NCBI RefSeq assembly: GCF_011398925.1
Contig: NZ_AP022842.1
Coordinates: forward strand, 1,352,001 to 1,416,000
Reading direction: 5' to 3'
DNA length: 64,000 nucleotides
Source: Bacillus sp. KH172YL63
GTDB taxonomy: Bacteria > Bacillota > Bacilli > Bacillales > Bacillaceae_B
In this document: one piece after another, positions 34,207 to 44,147 of the stretch
Layout of the letters: each line of letters starts with the position of its first letter
How positions within the stretch are numbered: the stretch's first letter is position 1
The notes under the pieces: generated by a model
Told to the model about the DNA's origin: nothing
The model's input: only the letters and a program-made list of their open reading frames with translations
Databases searched by the model: none
Position numbers and translations under genes: made by a program

Positions 34207-35674
34207 ACCTGATGGCCCGGTGCTCTTTAATGACCCTTAAATGGCGGAGGTCATAATCTTCTGGACCTTGTACAGGAAGACCTGCCTCGATGTTGGTCTT
34301 GATATAATGAATATTTTCCTGGGTGATGATCTCACCGGGGATGAAAATCGGGATACCCGGAGGATATACCATGATGAATTCTGCAATCGTCCTGCCGACA
34401 GAATCATCGATCGGGATGACTTCAGTGTGTGCGTAAAAGGCATCTCTTGGTGTAATCGAGAGAACCGGGATGTCGGGCAGCATCACTTTGACAGGCGTGA
34501 TGTCTCCTTGTTTCTTCAGGCTGGTCGCCAGCTCTTTTAAAGCAGCGATCAATTGATTCCCTTCGATTTCAGTGTCTCCTGGCGTGATGATGCAAAGGAT
34601 GTTATATAAATCGGACATTTCAACTTCGATATTGTGGGCTTCCCTTAGCCACTTCTCTGCGTCGAAACCGCTGATCCCAAGGTCCTTCACCGATACGATG
34701 AGCTTGGTTGGATCGTAGGCATAGGTTGCTTTCGTTCCGAGTATCTCTTCTCCAACACAGTATAAGCCGTCGATGTTGTTAATGTCTTTCCTGATTTGCT
34801 GTGAAAGCTCGATTGTCCTGGAGATGAGCGCACGTCCTTCAGTAGCCAGGCGCTTCCTTGCAACATCAAGTGAAGCGAGCAGCAAATAAGAAGTGGAAGT
34901 GGTCGTCAGCATACTCAAAATGGTCTGTACACGTTTGGGTGAAACAAGGCCTTCTTTCATGTTAAGGACTGAACTTTGAGTCATTGATCCCCCAAGCTTG
35001 TGAACGCTTGTCGCTGCTAAATCAGCGCCTGCCTGCATGGCGGACAGTGGCAGTTCATCATGGAAGTGGATATGCACCCCGTGGGCTTCATCCACAAGAA
35101 CGGGTACATCATAGGAGTGAGAGATTTCAACAATCTTCTTAAGGTCTGCTGAAATACCGAAATATGTCGGATTAATGACGAGTACCCCTTTTGCATCGGG
35201 ATTTTGTTCCAATGCCTTTGCAACCGCATCGGTGGTGATACCATGAGAAATCCCAAGGTCTTCATCAATGTCAGGATGGATGAAGATCGGAGTGGCTCCT
35301 GAAAATACAATCGCCGACATAACGGACTTATGCACATTTCGAGGCACGATGATCTTATCTCCTGGTCCGCAAACACTCATGACCATTGTCATGATCGCAC
35401 CACTAGTACCCTGAACAGAGAAAAATGTATGATCTGCGCCGAATGCTTCAGCGGCAAGATCCTGTGCTTTTTTAATCATGCCCTTCGGCTGATGCAAATC
35501 ATCCAAGGGGCCAATGTTGATCAAATCAATCGAGAGGGCATCTTCACCGATGAAATCCCTGAATTCAGGATCCATCCCTGCACCTTTCTTATGACCTGGA
35601 ATATGAAATTGGACGGGATTCTTTTTACTATGTTCAATTAAGCCGGTAAATAACGGCGTTTCATTCTGTGACAA
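34205..35674 (-). CDS. speA: arginine decarboxylase (PLP-dependent, group III)
   Basis: The enzyme converts arginine to agmatine, the first committed reaction of polyamine synthesis in Bacillus. The PLP lysine lies in SVHKLGGSMT with the upstream DEAHGVHIH, and FHIPGHKKG is near the N-terminus. I place the start at TTG 35674, nine bases after GAGGTG, giving 489 residues and an N-terminus MSQNETPLFTG that matches B. subtilis SpeA; an ATG 36 bases further up has no ribosome site. It converges on SR1, as in B. subtilis where the pair share this interval. Confidence 0.93.
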   Translation of the reverse strand: MSQNETPLFTGLIEHSKKNPVQFHIPGHKKGAGMDPEFRDFIGEDALSIDLINIGPLDDLHQPKGMIKKAQDLAAEAFGADHTFFSVQGTSGAIMTMVMSVCGPGDKIIVPRNVHKSVMSAIVFSGATPIFIHPDIDEDLGISHGITTDAVAKALEQNPDAKGVLVINPTYFGISADLKKIVEISHSYDVPVLVDEAHGVHIHFHDELPLSAMQAGADLAATSVHKLGGSMTQSSVLNMKEGLVSPKRVQTILSMLTTTSTSYLLLASLDVARKRLATEGRALISRTIELSQQIRKDINNIDGLYCVGEEILGTKATYAYDPTKLIVSVKDLGISGFDAEKWLREAHNIEVEMSDLYNILCIITPGDTEIEGNQLIAALKELATSLKKQGDITPVKVMLPDIPVLSITPRDAFYAHTEVIPIDDSVGRTIAEFIMVYPPGIPIFIPGEIITQENIHYIKTNIEAGLPVQGPEDYDLRHLRVIKEHRAIR

Positions 35675-35876
35675 TTCATTCAACACCTCTTCGAATTCAT
35701 TATAAATCATACAAACAACGTGCTAAAGATTTCATTATATAGGATTCCACCCATAAATTCATAACTTTTCATTCATTATTTTTTACAAACATATGAATTA
35801 TAGCACTAAACAAAAACGGTGCATAGTGTCATGAGCCCAGATGGTGTATGTTTTCAGCCCAATTATGATTGTGGAA

Positions 35877-36048
35877 GGTTGTTTTCGTTAACATTGTGGC
35901 TTTTAGACAGTGTTGATTTCGCTCCAGATGCTCGCTTTCCAGGGTTGGAGGTGAGCCTCCTCGGCTTCGCCTGCGGGTCTCACCTTTCCAGCGTTTCCCG
36001 CAGGAGTCGAGCATCTTCCGCTCCAATCAACCATCGAAGATAAAAACC
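35877..36048 (-). repeat. type-2 palindromic interspersed repeat (uninterrupted copy)
   Basis: On the minus strand it starts GGTTTTTATCTTCGATGGTT, passes GATGCTCGACTCCTGCGGGA and GGTGAGACCCGCAGGC, and ends with AGCGAGCATCTGGAGCG and a TTAACGAAAACAACC-type tail. Outer GATGCTCG/CGAGCATC and inner GTGAG/CTCAC arms are complementary. The same element, broken by an insertion, is at 44148-44460. The remainder of the 640-base speA-nitronate monooxygenase gap shows no gene. Confidence 0.85.
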
Positions 36049-36350
36049 ATAAATCCTTGGATAAACTGCTTATTCACCTTTTGAATAGTGGTGATCATCG
36101 TCATTCAAATACAATGCCCTTGATTCATTGCTATGGCATCTACAGTCTCAAATTACCGAAGATGCTCACATTAACGTCAAATAATAGCACCAATCTATGC
36201 GAAAAGATCCTAGTGTAAAGAGCAGATGAATCTACACAGTATCTATATAGAAAATATACCGCAAAAGCACATACTTCCACACAATCCCCCAAACAATAAA
36301 AGGATTTCACCGTCCCCATCAAGAATAAGACAATGAATGGAGGGATTCAA

Positions 36351-37307
36351 TTGAATTGGAATACGCGTGTAACAGAGTTATTGAACATACAATATCCGAT
36401 CATACAGGGAGGGCTTGCCCACTTGGCATATGCAGAACTGGCTGCAGCTGTATCGAATGCTGGGGGCCTTGGACAGATCACTGCGATGTCACTGGACAAC
36501 CCGGGGCAATTGCGTGATGAAATTAAAAAGGTGAGATCTATGACCGATCAGCCATTCGGCGTCAATTTCGCAATCGGACAGCATGGTCGTCCGTTCAGTG
36601 ACTTTCTCGAAGTCGCCATTGATGAACATGTACCGGTGGTATCCGTTACGGGAGGAAATCCGACACCTTTTTTTAACCAGCTTGAAGGAAAAGATATCGC
36701 TAAACTTGTACTCGTCGCCTCGAAAAGGCAAGCCGTAAAAGCAGAAGAGCTCGGTGCCGATGCCGTTATGGTAGTGGGACAGGAAGGTGGAGGGCATCTC
36801 GGTAAGGATGATATCGGTACATTTGTCTTGATCCCGCAAGTGGTGGACGCCGTTAACATCCCAGTTATCGCATCCGGCGGTGTCGGGGATGGACGGGGGT
36901 TGATGGCTGCGCTCAGCTTCGGAGCTGAAGGGGTTGAGATGGGCACGAGGTTTATCGCAACCAAGGAATGCGTCCATGCCTCCGACGTATATAAGCGTGC
37001 CTTGATTGAAGGGGAAGAGAGTGGTACAGTAGTCATCAAACGATCTTTAGGCGCACCTGCAAGGGCCCTGGCAAATTCCTGGACCAAACAGATCCTTGAA
37101 GCGGAAACTTTGAACGCTGGCTATGAAGGATTAAAAGAATACATAAGCGGTGAAGCAAATAAGCGGTATATATACGATGGAGAAATAGATGGAGGCTTTG
37201 CGTGGGCAGGGCAGGTGATGGGATTGATCCATGACGTCCCATCCGTTAAAGATCTCGTTCAGCGGATGATCTCCCAGGGAGAAGGCATCCGCCGGCAATG
37301 GAACTGA
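36351..37307 (+). CDS. nitronate monooxygenase family FMN enzyme
   Basis: The 318-residue TIM-barrel protein belongs to the NPD/FabK-like flavin enzymes: IQYPIIQGGLAHLAYAELAAA at the start, the phosphate loop VIASGGVGDGRGLMAAL and GAEGVEMGTRFIATKE. It probably oxidises alkyl nitronates such as propionate-3-nitronate; an enoyl-ACP reductase role is possible but less likely. The start is TTG 36351, six bases after GGAGGG; the ATG at 36333 overlaps no ribosome site. It stands upstream of yktA. Confidence 0.85.
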   Translation: MNWNTRVTELLNIQYPIIQGGLAHLAYAELAAAVSNAGGLGQITAMSLDNPGQLRDEIKKVRSMTDQPFGVNFAIGQHGRPFSDFLEVAIDEHVPVVSVTGGNPTPFFNQLEGKDIAKLVLVASKRQAVKAEELGADAVMVVGQEGGGHLGKDDIGTFVLIPQVVDAVNIPVIASGGVGDGRGLMAALSFGAEGVEMGTRFIATKECVHASDVYKRALIEGEESGTVVIKRSLGAPARALANSWTKQILEAETLNAGYEGLKEYISGEANKRYIYDGEIDGGFAWAGQVMGLIHDVPSVKDLVQRMISQGEGIRRQWN

Positions 37308-37341
37308 AAACCTCATCATACAGCTAGGAGTTGTTGTACAA

Positions 37342-37614
37342 ATGGAATATCAATACCCTTTTGATATAGACTGGTCAACCGAGGAAGTCATTGATGTCAT
37401 CGCGTTTTTTGAAGCAGTCGAAAGAGCTTATGAAAAAAGCATTTCAAGGGATGACCTTATGAACCGCTACAAGCGCTTTAAAGAGATTGTACCAGGTAAA
37501 GCCCAAGAAAAGACGATATGCAATGAATTTGAAGAGTCAAGCGGCTACTCCGCTTATCGGGTCGTGAAAAAGATGAAGGACGTTCCTGAATCAGAACATA
37601 TCACGATGAAGTAA
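37342..37614 (+). CDS. yktA: UPF0223 protein YktA
   Basis: This 90-residue protein (MEYQYPFDIDWSTEEVIDVI) is of the UPF0223 family, small helical proteins of unknown function conserved in Bacilli. It stands next to yktB, which faces it across an ATCCGAACG-type terminator, the same arrangement as in B. subtilis. Confidence 0.9.
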   Translation: MEYQYPFDIDWSTEEVIDVIAFFEAVERAYEKSISRDDLMNRYKRFKEIVPGKAQEKTICNEFEESSGYSAYRVVKKMKDVPESEHITMK

Positions 37615-37672
37615 TCTTCCACCATTCTTTTCCCTGGATACTGATTGATCTGAAGGGGAAAAGCTCCACACC

Positions 37673-37735
37673 AAAAAAATCCGAACGGCCATTCGACTTT
37701 CTGTGATGAAAATCGAATGGGTTCGGATTTTTTTT
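37673..37735. terminator. terminator between yktA and yktB (ATCCGAACG type)
   Basis: ATCCGAACGGCCATTCGA pairs with TCGAATGGGTTCGGAT, with one or two mismatches and long A and T runs on either side. Confidence 0.9.
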
Positions 37736-37772
37736 GGGCCTTTCTTCTCCATTGCCCCGGCAGTTTCGTGGT

Positions 37773-38393
37773 TTAGTTCATTTTATAAAAGGGTAAAAGT
37801 GTTTCAAAGGCATTATTAATTTTTTCGATCAGTTCTTCACCGGAAAGATTGGTCACCTCATCACGATCAAGGTGAAGCCCGCAAAGAAGTTCAGCTTTCT
37901 TTACGTGCTGGACACGTTCACTTAATGCAATGAAGTTTTCATGTGACATAGTAGAAAAAGGTGTGGCCTCAGGTTTTGTATGATCCCCCGACCATACAAA
38001 GTGGCCAGGAATCATCGATCTGATTTCATCGGCTCTTTCTTCTACCATTTTTCCGAAAGCGGCTTTGCCAGGCGCTTCATAGATCATTGCGAACCATACA
38101 AAAAGATGGGTTTCCCACAGTCCAATCTGGAAATGCGGATGCTTTTTATATCCACGTTTATTGTTGGCGAATGCAACCCATGTATCATCGGGAGGATTGA
38201 CTGAACGGCGTGCATGCTTAGCCACATGGTAAAACATTTCATCGCCTGTCATCGCGCTTAAAGACGGTGTAAAAAGACCGCCGAGATATTCCAGTTTCGG
38301 TCTAATCTGTTCCTGGATGGCAGTCATACGATTTTCAAGGCCATCGATGTTAAATACATTAAAATCTTCGGTTGTGAATCCGTTAAATGTCAT
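37773..38393 (-). CDS. yktB: UPF0637 protein YktB
   Basis: The 206-residue protein (MTFNGFTTEDFNVFNIDGLE) is the UPF0637/DUF1054 family, characterised structurally but without an assigned role. It contains the conserved HARRSVNPPDDTWVAFA and KKHPHFQIGLWETHLFVWFA blocks. AGGAGGGTATATC precedes the ATG. It converges on yktA. Confidence 0.9.
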   Translation of the reverse strand: MTFNGFTTEDFNVFNIDGLENRMTAIQEQIRPKLEYLGGLFTPSLSAMTGDEMFYHVAKHARRSVNPPDDTWVAFANNKRGYKKHPHFQIGLWETHLFVWFAMIYEAPGKAAFGKMVEERADEIRSMIPGHFVWSGDHTKPEATPFSTMSHENFIALSERVQHVKKAELLCGLHLDRDEVTNLSGEELIEKINNAFETLLPFYKMN

Positions 38394-38571
38394 GATATAC
38401 CCTCCTTATTTCCACATTATCTTATCACAATGATGGACAAGCTTGAAGTCAATCGACTTATCCATGGGTGTCTGCACATTTTAGTTACAAGATAGAGGGA
38501 AACTTCATAATATGTAATAAATATTATCAGAACAATCAGACGATACGAAAATTCGGAAGGGGTGTATGGCC

Positions 38572-38766
38572 ATGAAACAAGTAATGAATACTTCAAAAAA
38601 ACGTGATGTCCAACAGCAAAGAATGAATGTTTTAAGACTGGAAATGGATTATGAACTAGCTGTCCTGTTCGAAGCGATTCAAACTGAGAATACAGAGACC
38701 CAAGCTAAATCCAAACAAAAATTAATGAGCATTCGGGAAGAGCTTATGAAGATGAAGGCCTTATAA
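38572..38766 (+). CDS. ykzI: small helical protein YkzI
   Basis: The 64-residue product is entirely helical and charged, lacks cysteine and resembles YkzI, which stands here between yktB and suhB in B. subtilis. GGAAGGGG is nine bases before ATG 38572 and only three before the alternative ATG at 38566. Function unknown. Confidence 0.72.
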   Translation: MKQVMNTSKKRDVQQQRMNVLRLEMDYELAVLFEAIQTENTETQAKSKQKLMSIREELMKMKAL

Positions 38767-38818
38767 AGCTCAATCCTGACGAATATGAAGGCTGCCGATT
38801 GAATAATCTACTTTTGAA

Positions 38819-38852
38819 CGCGAGCTCATAGTGGTAAAGAGTTCGCTTTTTT
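38819..38852 (+). terminator. intrinsic terminator after ykzI
   Basis: GCGAGCTC pairs with GAGTTCGC (one wobble) followed by six T. The remaining 240 bases before suhB contain no other recognisable element. Confidence 0.7.
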
Positions 38853-39090
38853 ATGGGTAAAAAAAGTGCTCCTGGTACGAATGAATCCAGCTTATGATTA
38901 CTCCCCCACGCCCCCCTTTCATTCTCCCATTTCCTTAAAGGTCAATCACTTGAAAGAGCCTGGACAATCCTATAAGCTAATAAACTAAGAGTATCAATTC
39001 TTGGAGAAGTGGGAGTCAATGTGCTCCCGAACGTCCATATTATTAATGACAATACTGATTTTCGTTACACATACTGGAGGCTAAAGATTT

Positions 39091-39888
39091 ATGACAAATT
39101 GGACTGAGTTAGATCAAAATGTGAGAGCGTGGATTGGAGAAGCCGGTGAGCGGATTCGTCAGTCATTCAAAAACGAATTGAGTATAAAAACGAAATCGAA
39201 CCGGAATGATCTTGTCACGGATATGGATGAGGCGACTGAGCGCTTCTTTACTGAAAACATCCGTACCACCTACCCGGATCATCAAATATTGGGTGAAGAA
39301 GGTTATGGGGATGAATTGAAAGAGTTATCGGGTGTTACCTGGATCATCGACCCTATTGACGGGACAATGAACTTTGTTCATCAACAACGAAACTTTGCCA
39401 TTTCAATCGGTATCTATGATCAGGATGAAGGTAAATTAGGATACATATATGATGTGGTGCACGACGAGCTGTACTTTGCGCATAAGGGTCACGGTGTCTA
39501 CATGAATGACGTGAAACTTCCAAAGCTTGAACCTGTACCTGTCGAGGATGCAATCGTTGCTCTGAATGCGCTTTGGGTTACGGATAATAAACGCATTAAT
39601 CCAGCAATCCTTTCCCCGCTCGTAAAAGATGTGAGGGGAACCCGTTCTTATGGATCCGCTGCGATAGAACTCGCATATGTTGCATCAGGCAGACTCGATG
39701 CCTATTTAACGATGAGACTTGCACCGTGGGACTTTGCAGCAGGGAAAATCATGATCGAGGAACTTGGCGGAGTCGTCTCCGACTTGGAAGGAAACCCGTT
39801 GGACCCACTGAACAAGAGCTCACTCTTCGTCGGGAAACCCGGTTTACACCAAACTATTCTGACGGATTACCTTCAGAAAACACAATAA
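39091..39888 (+). CDS. suhB: inositol-1-monophosphatase family protein
   Basis: The 265-residue Mg2+-dependent phosphatase has all family motifs: GEEGYGD near residue 69, WIIDPIDGTMNFVH near 89 and APWDFAAGKIMIEELGG near 210. B. subtilis YktC at this place is an inositol monophosphatase. The physiological substrate may be inositol phosphate or another small phosphate. ACTGGAGG precedes the ATG. Confidence 0.92.
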   Translation: MTNWTELDQNVRAWIGEAGERIRQSFKNELSIKTKSNRNDLVTDMDEATERFFTENIRTTYPDHQILGEEGYGDELKELSGVTWIIDPIDGTMNFVHQQRNFAISIGIYDQDEGKLGYIYDVVHDELYFAHKGHGVYMNDVKLPKLEPVPVEDAIVALNALWVTDNKRINPAILSPLVKDVRGTRSYGSAAIELAYVASGRLDAYLTMRLAPWDFAAGKIMIEELGGVVSDLEGNPLDPLNKSSLFVGKPGLHQTILTDYLQKTQ

Positions 39889-39900
39889 AAGATTGCAAAC

Positions 39901-39966
39901 AAAAAAAGATCCGAACATAATCGATGTTCCTTAACGAATATCGATTGGTTGTCCGGATCTTTTTTG
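39901..39966. terminator. terminator between suhB and ylaF (ATCCGAACA type)
   Basis: AAAGATCCGAACATAATCGAT pairs, with bulges, with ATCGATTGGTTGTCCGGATCTTT. A and T runs flank it on both sides so it can serve both convergent genes. Confidence 0.85.
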
Positions 39967-39993
39967 TCATCACCAACTTAAGGCTCTTAGTGA

Positions 39994-40179
39994 TTAAAGC
40001 TTTCCTTCTTGTCTGTATCTCTTCTTTGTTTTGAAACCAAAGCCCATCACAATCAGTAAACAAACGGTACTCGCACCAGCCAACAGTAAACTCTGTAAGC
40101 TGATGGAAACGGCGATCCCCATTAATGACACTGCGGCCATAATTGAAAAAAATACAAAAATCCACTTGATGTTTTCCAT
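39994..40179 (-). CDS. ylaF: small membrane protein YlaF
   Basis: The 61-residue protein has two hydrophobic segments (about 5-24 and 30-48) and a basic tail KTKKRYRQEGKL. It matches the YlaF (DUF5325-like) family and its place just before typA on the other strand. Function unknown. Confidence 0.75.
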   Translation of the reverse strand: MENIKWIFVFFSIMAAVSLMGIAVSISLQSLLLAGASTVCLLIVMGFGFKTKKRYRQEGKL

Positions 40180-40436
40180 TTCGCTACCCCCAGAAAATAA
40201 AGGAATGATGTTTGTATAATGATTTCTTCTATTCTATATGAATTTTACCTATCATTTTTACGATGTGCAATGGGGAAAGTAAAAGAGAAGGAAAGGATGA
40301 TTGGAAATATCTAGAACAGTCAGGTCTATATGAAATAATTATTAGGGCTTTTGTCGATGCTGTGATATAATGGTCTAGTTGAACTGAAAAATATTATCTT
40401 TTACTATAAAGAAATCCAATATTCAGGAGTGGAAAT

Positions 40437-42275
40437 ATGAAATTAAGAAATGACCTTAGAAATATCGCGATCATCGCTCACGTTGACCACGGTAAAACAA
40501 CTTTGGTAGATGAACTTTTAAAACAATCAGGAATCTTCCGTGAAAATGAAACAGTTTCAGAACGTGCGATGGATTCAAATGATCTGGAAAGAGAACGCGG
40601 TATTACAATTTTGGCGAAAAATACAGCGATTCAATATAAAGATTCACGTATCAACATCCTTGATACACCAGGGCATGCCGACTTTGGTGGAGAAGTTGAG
40701 CGTATCATGAAAATGGTAGACGGAGTGCTGCTAGTGGTGGATGCGTACGAAGGATGTATGCCACAAACCCGTTTCGTATTGAAAAAGGCTTTGGAACAAA
40801 ACCTTACTCCGATCGTCGTTGTAAACAAAATCGACAAACCTTCAGCCCGTCCGGAAGAAGTTATCGATGAAGTCCTTGAACTATTCATTGAGCTGGACGC
40901 AAATGATGAGCAGCTTGAATTCCCGGTAGTATATGCTTCTGCGATCAACGGTACTGCAAGTACAGATCCGGATCCGGCTAAACAAGACGAGAACATGCAG
41001 TGTCTTTATGATTCAATCATCGAGCACATCCCTGCACCAGTAGACAATTCAGAAGACCCGCTACAATTCCAGGTAGCTCTTCTTGATTACAATGATTATG
41101 TTGGACGTATCGGAATCGGCCGTGTATTCAGAGGGACGATGAAAGTAGGTCAACAGGTTGTCCTGATGAAGCTTGATGGCTCGATTAAACAATTCCGTGT
41201 AACAAAGATCTTCGGTTTCTTCGGATTAAAGCGTGAAGAGATTCAAGAAGCGAAAGCAGGAGACTTGATCGCGGTATCAGGAATGGAAGACATTAACGTA
41301 GGTGAAACAGTTTGTCCGGTTGAACATCAGGATCAGCTTCCGGTTCTTCGCATTGACGAACCAACTCTGCAAATGACATTCTTGGTAAATAACAGTCCAT
41401 TTGCCGGCAGAGAAGGTAAATTCGTTACTGCGAGAAAAATCGAAGAGCGCCTTATGGCTCAACTTCAAACAGATGTAAGCTTACGCGTTGAACCAACGGA
41501 TTCTCCTGATGCATGGACAGTTTCAGGACGCGGAGAGCTTCACCTTTCCATCCTGATTGAAAACATGCGCCGTGAAGGATATGAGCTGCAAGTGTCCAAG
41601 CCTCAGGTAATCATCAAAGATGTAGATGGTGTACAAAGTGAGCCTGTAGAGCGTGTCCAAATCGATATCCCTGAAGAATATATGGGTGGCGTAATCGAAT
41701 CCCTTGGTCAACGTAAAGGTGAAATGCTGGATATGGTGAACAACGGTAACGGCCAAGTTCGTCTAATCTTCATGGTACCGGCACGTGGCTTGATCGGATA
41801 TTCAACTGAATTCATGACGCTTACACGTGGTTATGGAATCATCAACCATACATTTGACAGCTATCAGCCGCTTCAAAAAGGCCGCGTTGGCGGACGTCGC
41901 CAAGGTGTTCTTGTTTCAATGGAAACAGGAAAAGCGTCTCAATATGGAATCATGCAAGTTGAAGACCGGGGAATCATCTTCGTGGAAGCTGGTACAGAAA
42001 TCTACGGCGGTATGATTGTCGGGGAGCACACGAGAGAAAATGATATCACGGTAAATATCACGAAGCTGAAGCAGGCGACAAACGTCCGTTCTGCCAATAA
42101 AGATCAGACAGTCACAATCAAGAAGGCAAGAATCATGACGCTTGAGGAATCCCTTGAGTATCTGAACGATGATGAGTATTGTGAAGTGACGCCTGAATCG
42201 ATCCGTCTTCGTAAGAAAATCCTTGATAAGAATGAACGTGAAAGAGCCGAAAAGAAAAATAAGGTTTCTCAATAA
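40437..42275 (+). CDS. typA: ribosome-associated translational GTPase BipA/TypA
   Basis: The 612-residue GTPase has G1 AHVDHGKTT near residue 14, the G2/effector region [11 protein letters not shown] near 50, G3 DTPGHADF near 75 and G4 NKIDKP near 129. EF-G-like domains III and V and the BipA-specific C-terminal domain follow. It assists 50S assembly and stress and cold adaptation. B. subtilis ylaG is the counterpart. TCAGGAGTGG precedes the ATG. Confidence 0.96.
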   Translation: MKLRNDLRNIAIIAHVDHGKTTLVDELLKQSGIFRENETVSERAMDSNDLERERGITILAKNTAIQYKDSRINILDTPGHADFGGEVERIMKMVDGVLLVVDAYEGCMPQTRFVLKKALEQNLTPIVVVNKIDKPSARPEEVIDEVLELFIELDANDEQLEFPVVYASAINGTASTDPDPAKQDENMQCLYDSIIEHIPAPVDNSEDPLQFQVALLDYNDYVGRIGIGRVFRGTMKVGQQVVLMKLDGSIKQFRVTKIFGFFGLKREEIQEAKAGDLIAVSGMEDINVGETVCPVEHQDQLPVLRIDEPTLQMTFLVNNSPFAGREGKFVTARKIEERLMAQLQTDVSLRVEPTDSPDAWTVSGRGELHLSILIENMRREGYELQVSKPQVIIKDVDGVQSEPVERVQIDIPEEYMGGVIESLGQRKGEMLDMVNNGNGQVRLIFMVPARGLIGYSTEFMTLTRGYGIINHTFDSYQPLQKGRVGGRRQGVLVSMETGKASQYGIMQVEDRGIIFVEAGTEIYGGMIVGEHTRENDITVNITKLKQATNVRSANKDQTVTIKKARIMTLEESLEYLNDDEYCEVTPESIRLRKKILDKNERERAEKKNKVSQ

Positions 42276-42298
42276 ACTAAGTGAAGGGGGAGTAGGAA

Positions 42299-42610
42299 AT
42301 GGATGTAACAGAGCGTTTGTCCTTTTTCGCATCCCTTTACCGTGTTGACGAAAACGCGGAAATGGGTATGTGGCTGCTTTATATAACCATAGTCGGTCTC
42401 TCGATCTTAGTGTACAAGCTTGGCTTTGCCAAGAAGCTGCCGGTGTTGAAATCCATTATGATTTACACCTTTCTTATTCTCGGCTGTACGGTCCTGACGT
42501 TTCTCGGCATCTTCCTGCCGGTCGCTGAAGGGCTGGTCGTGGCGGCAATGATCCTCGTGATCTACAAAGTCCGTCTTCATAATGAAAAGAAAAAAGGCAC
42601 GTTTTCGTAA
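42299..42610 (+). CDS. ylaH: membrane protein YlaH
   Basis: The 103-residue product has three hydrophobic segments (about 22-40, 48-66 and 70-90) and a lysine-rich tail. It fits YlaH (YlaH-like family) directly downstream of typA, as in B. subtilis. GAAGGGGGAG precedes the start and a perfect terminator follows the stop. Function unknown. Confidence 0.85.
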   Translation: MDVTERLSFFASLYRVDENAEMGMWLLYITIVGLSILVYKLGFAKKLPVLKSIMIYTFLILGCTVLTFLGIFLPVAEGLVVAAMILVIYKVRLHNEKKKGTFS

Positions 42611-42611
42611 C

Positions 42612-42651
42612 AAAAAGCTGTCGTTCCCTTTGAGGGAGCGACAGCTTTTTA
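42612..42651. terminator. bidirectional terminator after ylaH
   Basis: AAAAAGCTGTCGTTCCCT and AGGGAGCGACAGCTTTTT are perfectly complementary around a three- to four-base loop. Confidence 0.92.
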
Positions 42652-43101
42652 TGTATCGAATGTCTTTTTCTGAAGAGTTGAATAGATGGGTTGCAGTGTC
42701 AGGGCATAGAGGATATGTCCGAATGACCATAACACAATTGCCTTTCCGTCCATCAGCGACGGAACTTCCTTTATTGCAAGATAAGAAAGTGGGAAATATA
42801 GAAATACAGTCGGCAAGGTCAGGAGGAATGCAAGGATGACTGCCCCTTTCGCCGAAAGTTGAAATCTTTTCACCAGGGAAACGAATATGATCCCGATTCC
42901 GCAGGATACCAGTAAGTGCAATAAGAATTCGAACCATTCAGGGAGGGGGTTTGATCCCAATATAGGGATGAAATCCACATTCAGCAGGAGAACATACACC
43001 TTGATGCCCGTTAAAGACTGCATCCCTTTCAGAAATAAGCCTAATGCGGTGCCGGAAAGAAGGCCTGTCAGCATTCCCGTCCAAATGGTTTTAGAATTCA
43101 T
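42649..43101 (-). CDS. four-TM membrane protein of unknown function
   Basis: The 150-residue product has four hydrophobic stretches (about 7-25, 55-77, 86-106 and 118-140) and resembles the YqhR type of Bacillus membrane proteins, though I cannot confirm that. Its start overlaps the end of ylaI by 11 bases and has no clear ribosome site, so translation is probably coupled to ylaI. The gene is an addition compared with the B. subtilis ylaH-ylaI order. Confidence 0.72.
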   Translation of the reverse strand: MNSKTIWTGMLTGLLSGTALGLFLKGMQSLTGIKVYVLLLNVDFIPILGSNPLPEWFEFLLHLLVSCGIGIIFVSLVKRFQLSAKGAVILAFLLTLPTVFLYFPLSYLAIKEVPSLMDGKAIVLWSFGHILYALTLQPIYSTLQKKTFDT

Positions 43102-43291
43102 CTTTTACCTGTGGGGAACGGTAAAACCGAAAGTTCCCTGTCGAAACCCGTTCCGCCGTCTTTTCTTTGATCCGGTCGTGGCATGGCTCACACATGTACG
43201 TATGGATCGGTCGATTTCGCAATTTCTTTGCCTGTAAGGAATAGTCATCAATATTTTCAATAATTTCACACAGTGCACATTTTACTCTCAT
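43091..43291 (-). CDS. ylaI: zinc-ribbon protein YlaI
   Basis: The 66-residue protein has two Cys pairs (CALC at residues 5-8 and CEPC at 34-37) that form a likely zinc ribbon, and a basic C-terminal half. It matches YlaI (DUF2197), a small protein of unknown role found in many Bacillus genomes. GAGGTGTCAAA precedes the ATG. Confidence 0.88.
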   Translation of the reverse strand: MRVKCALCEIIENIDDYSLQAKKLRNRPIHTYMCEPCHDRIKEKTAERVSTGNFRFYRSPQVKDEF

Positions 43292-43478
43292 TTTGACACC
43301 TCTATTTCTTTCATCATATGTCTGGTCTTTTTAGTATATCATGTAGTATAGCCGAACGCTTTATTTTACTTTCATGTATGCTTTTAGAGATGGAATTTGG
43401 TATAGTATAGACAAGAAGGAACAGTATTGAATTGAGGAGCGCTTAGAGAGAATATACTGCTTCGTAAGGGGGGATAGT

Positions 43479-43934
43479 ATGGCAAACAGAGTAGAACCCG
43501 GTTTGATTCCTGTGTTATTCGATGAACTGCAGTCAGAGCGGTTTGTAACGGTTGCTACAGTGGATTTTGAAACAAACGGGCCTAATGTCAGTGCCATATC
43601 CTGGGTATTTGCAGCTGATGAAATGACACTGTTGTTAGCCGTGGATCAACGCTCGAGAATTCTCCAAAATATAAAGGGCAACCCGCTGGTCGTGGTGAAT
43701 TTGATTGCCAACGAATCAACATACTCCATCAGTGGTGAAGCCGAAGTCACAGAGGAGAAATTGGCAGGGGTCCCGTTAAAACTGTCCCTTGTTAAGATTG
43801 CGATTAATGAGGTAAGAGATGTCATGTTTTACGGATCAAAGATATCTTCTGAACCTTCATATGAAAAGACATACGATAAAAAGGCAGCGGACCGTTTGGA
43901 TCGCCAAGTAATTGAAGCCATGAAAAATGCTTAG
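43479..43934 (+). CDS. pyridoxamine 5'-phosphate oxidase-like flavin protein
   Basis: The 151-residue protein has the split-barrel pattern of PNPOx-like flavoproteins: an N-terminal helix, FVTVATVDFETNGPNVSAISW, LLLAVDQRSRILQNI and NPLVVVNLI. The cofactor is likely FMN or F420-like; the reaction is not known. AAGGGGGGATAGT precedes the ATG. Its stop lies inside the stem of the terminator. Confidence 0.82.
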   Translation: MANRVEPGLIPVLFDELQSERFVTVATVDFETNGPNVSAISWVFAADEMTLLLAVDQRSRILQNIKGNPLVVVNLIANESTYSISGEAEVTEEKLAGVPLKLSLVKIAINEVRDVMFYGSKISSEPSYEKTYDKKAADRLDRQVIEAMKNA

Positions 43935-43961
43935 GATACTAAGCTTTTTCATGGCTTTTTC
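43918..43961 (+). terminator. intrinsic terminator overlapping the flavin-protein gene end
   Basis: CCATGAAAAA.GCTTAG pairs with CTAAGCTTTTTCATGG, followed by CTTTTT. The stop codon is within the left arm. Confidence 0.82.
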
Positions 43962-44147
43962 TCTTAAAAAAAGAAGACTCTTTTCGAATTGATTGTTGTT
44001 ATTGACAGAGGTTAATGTGAGCACCTTCTGTAATTTGAGACTGCTGAATAAAAAATTGCCATACCAATGAATCAAGGACAATGTACTTTAATGACGTGTA
44101 ACCATACTATTCAGAAGATGAATAAGCAGTTAGTCCAGTGAATGTTT

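Noticed and set aside
35819-36043. 74-codon and 65-codon frames downstream of speA
   Set aside because: They overlap the type-2 repeat on both strands and have no ribosome site or family resemblance.
36548-37087. 179-codon minus-strand frame
   Set aside because: It is the antisense shadow of the nitronate monooxygenase gene, with composition (P, S, T rich) typical of reversed coding sequence.
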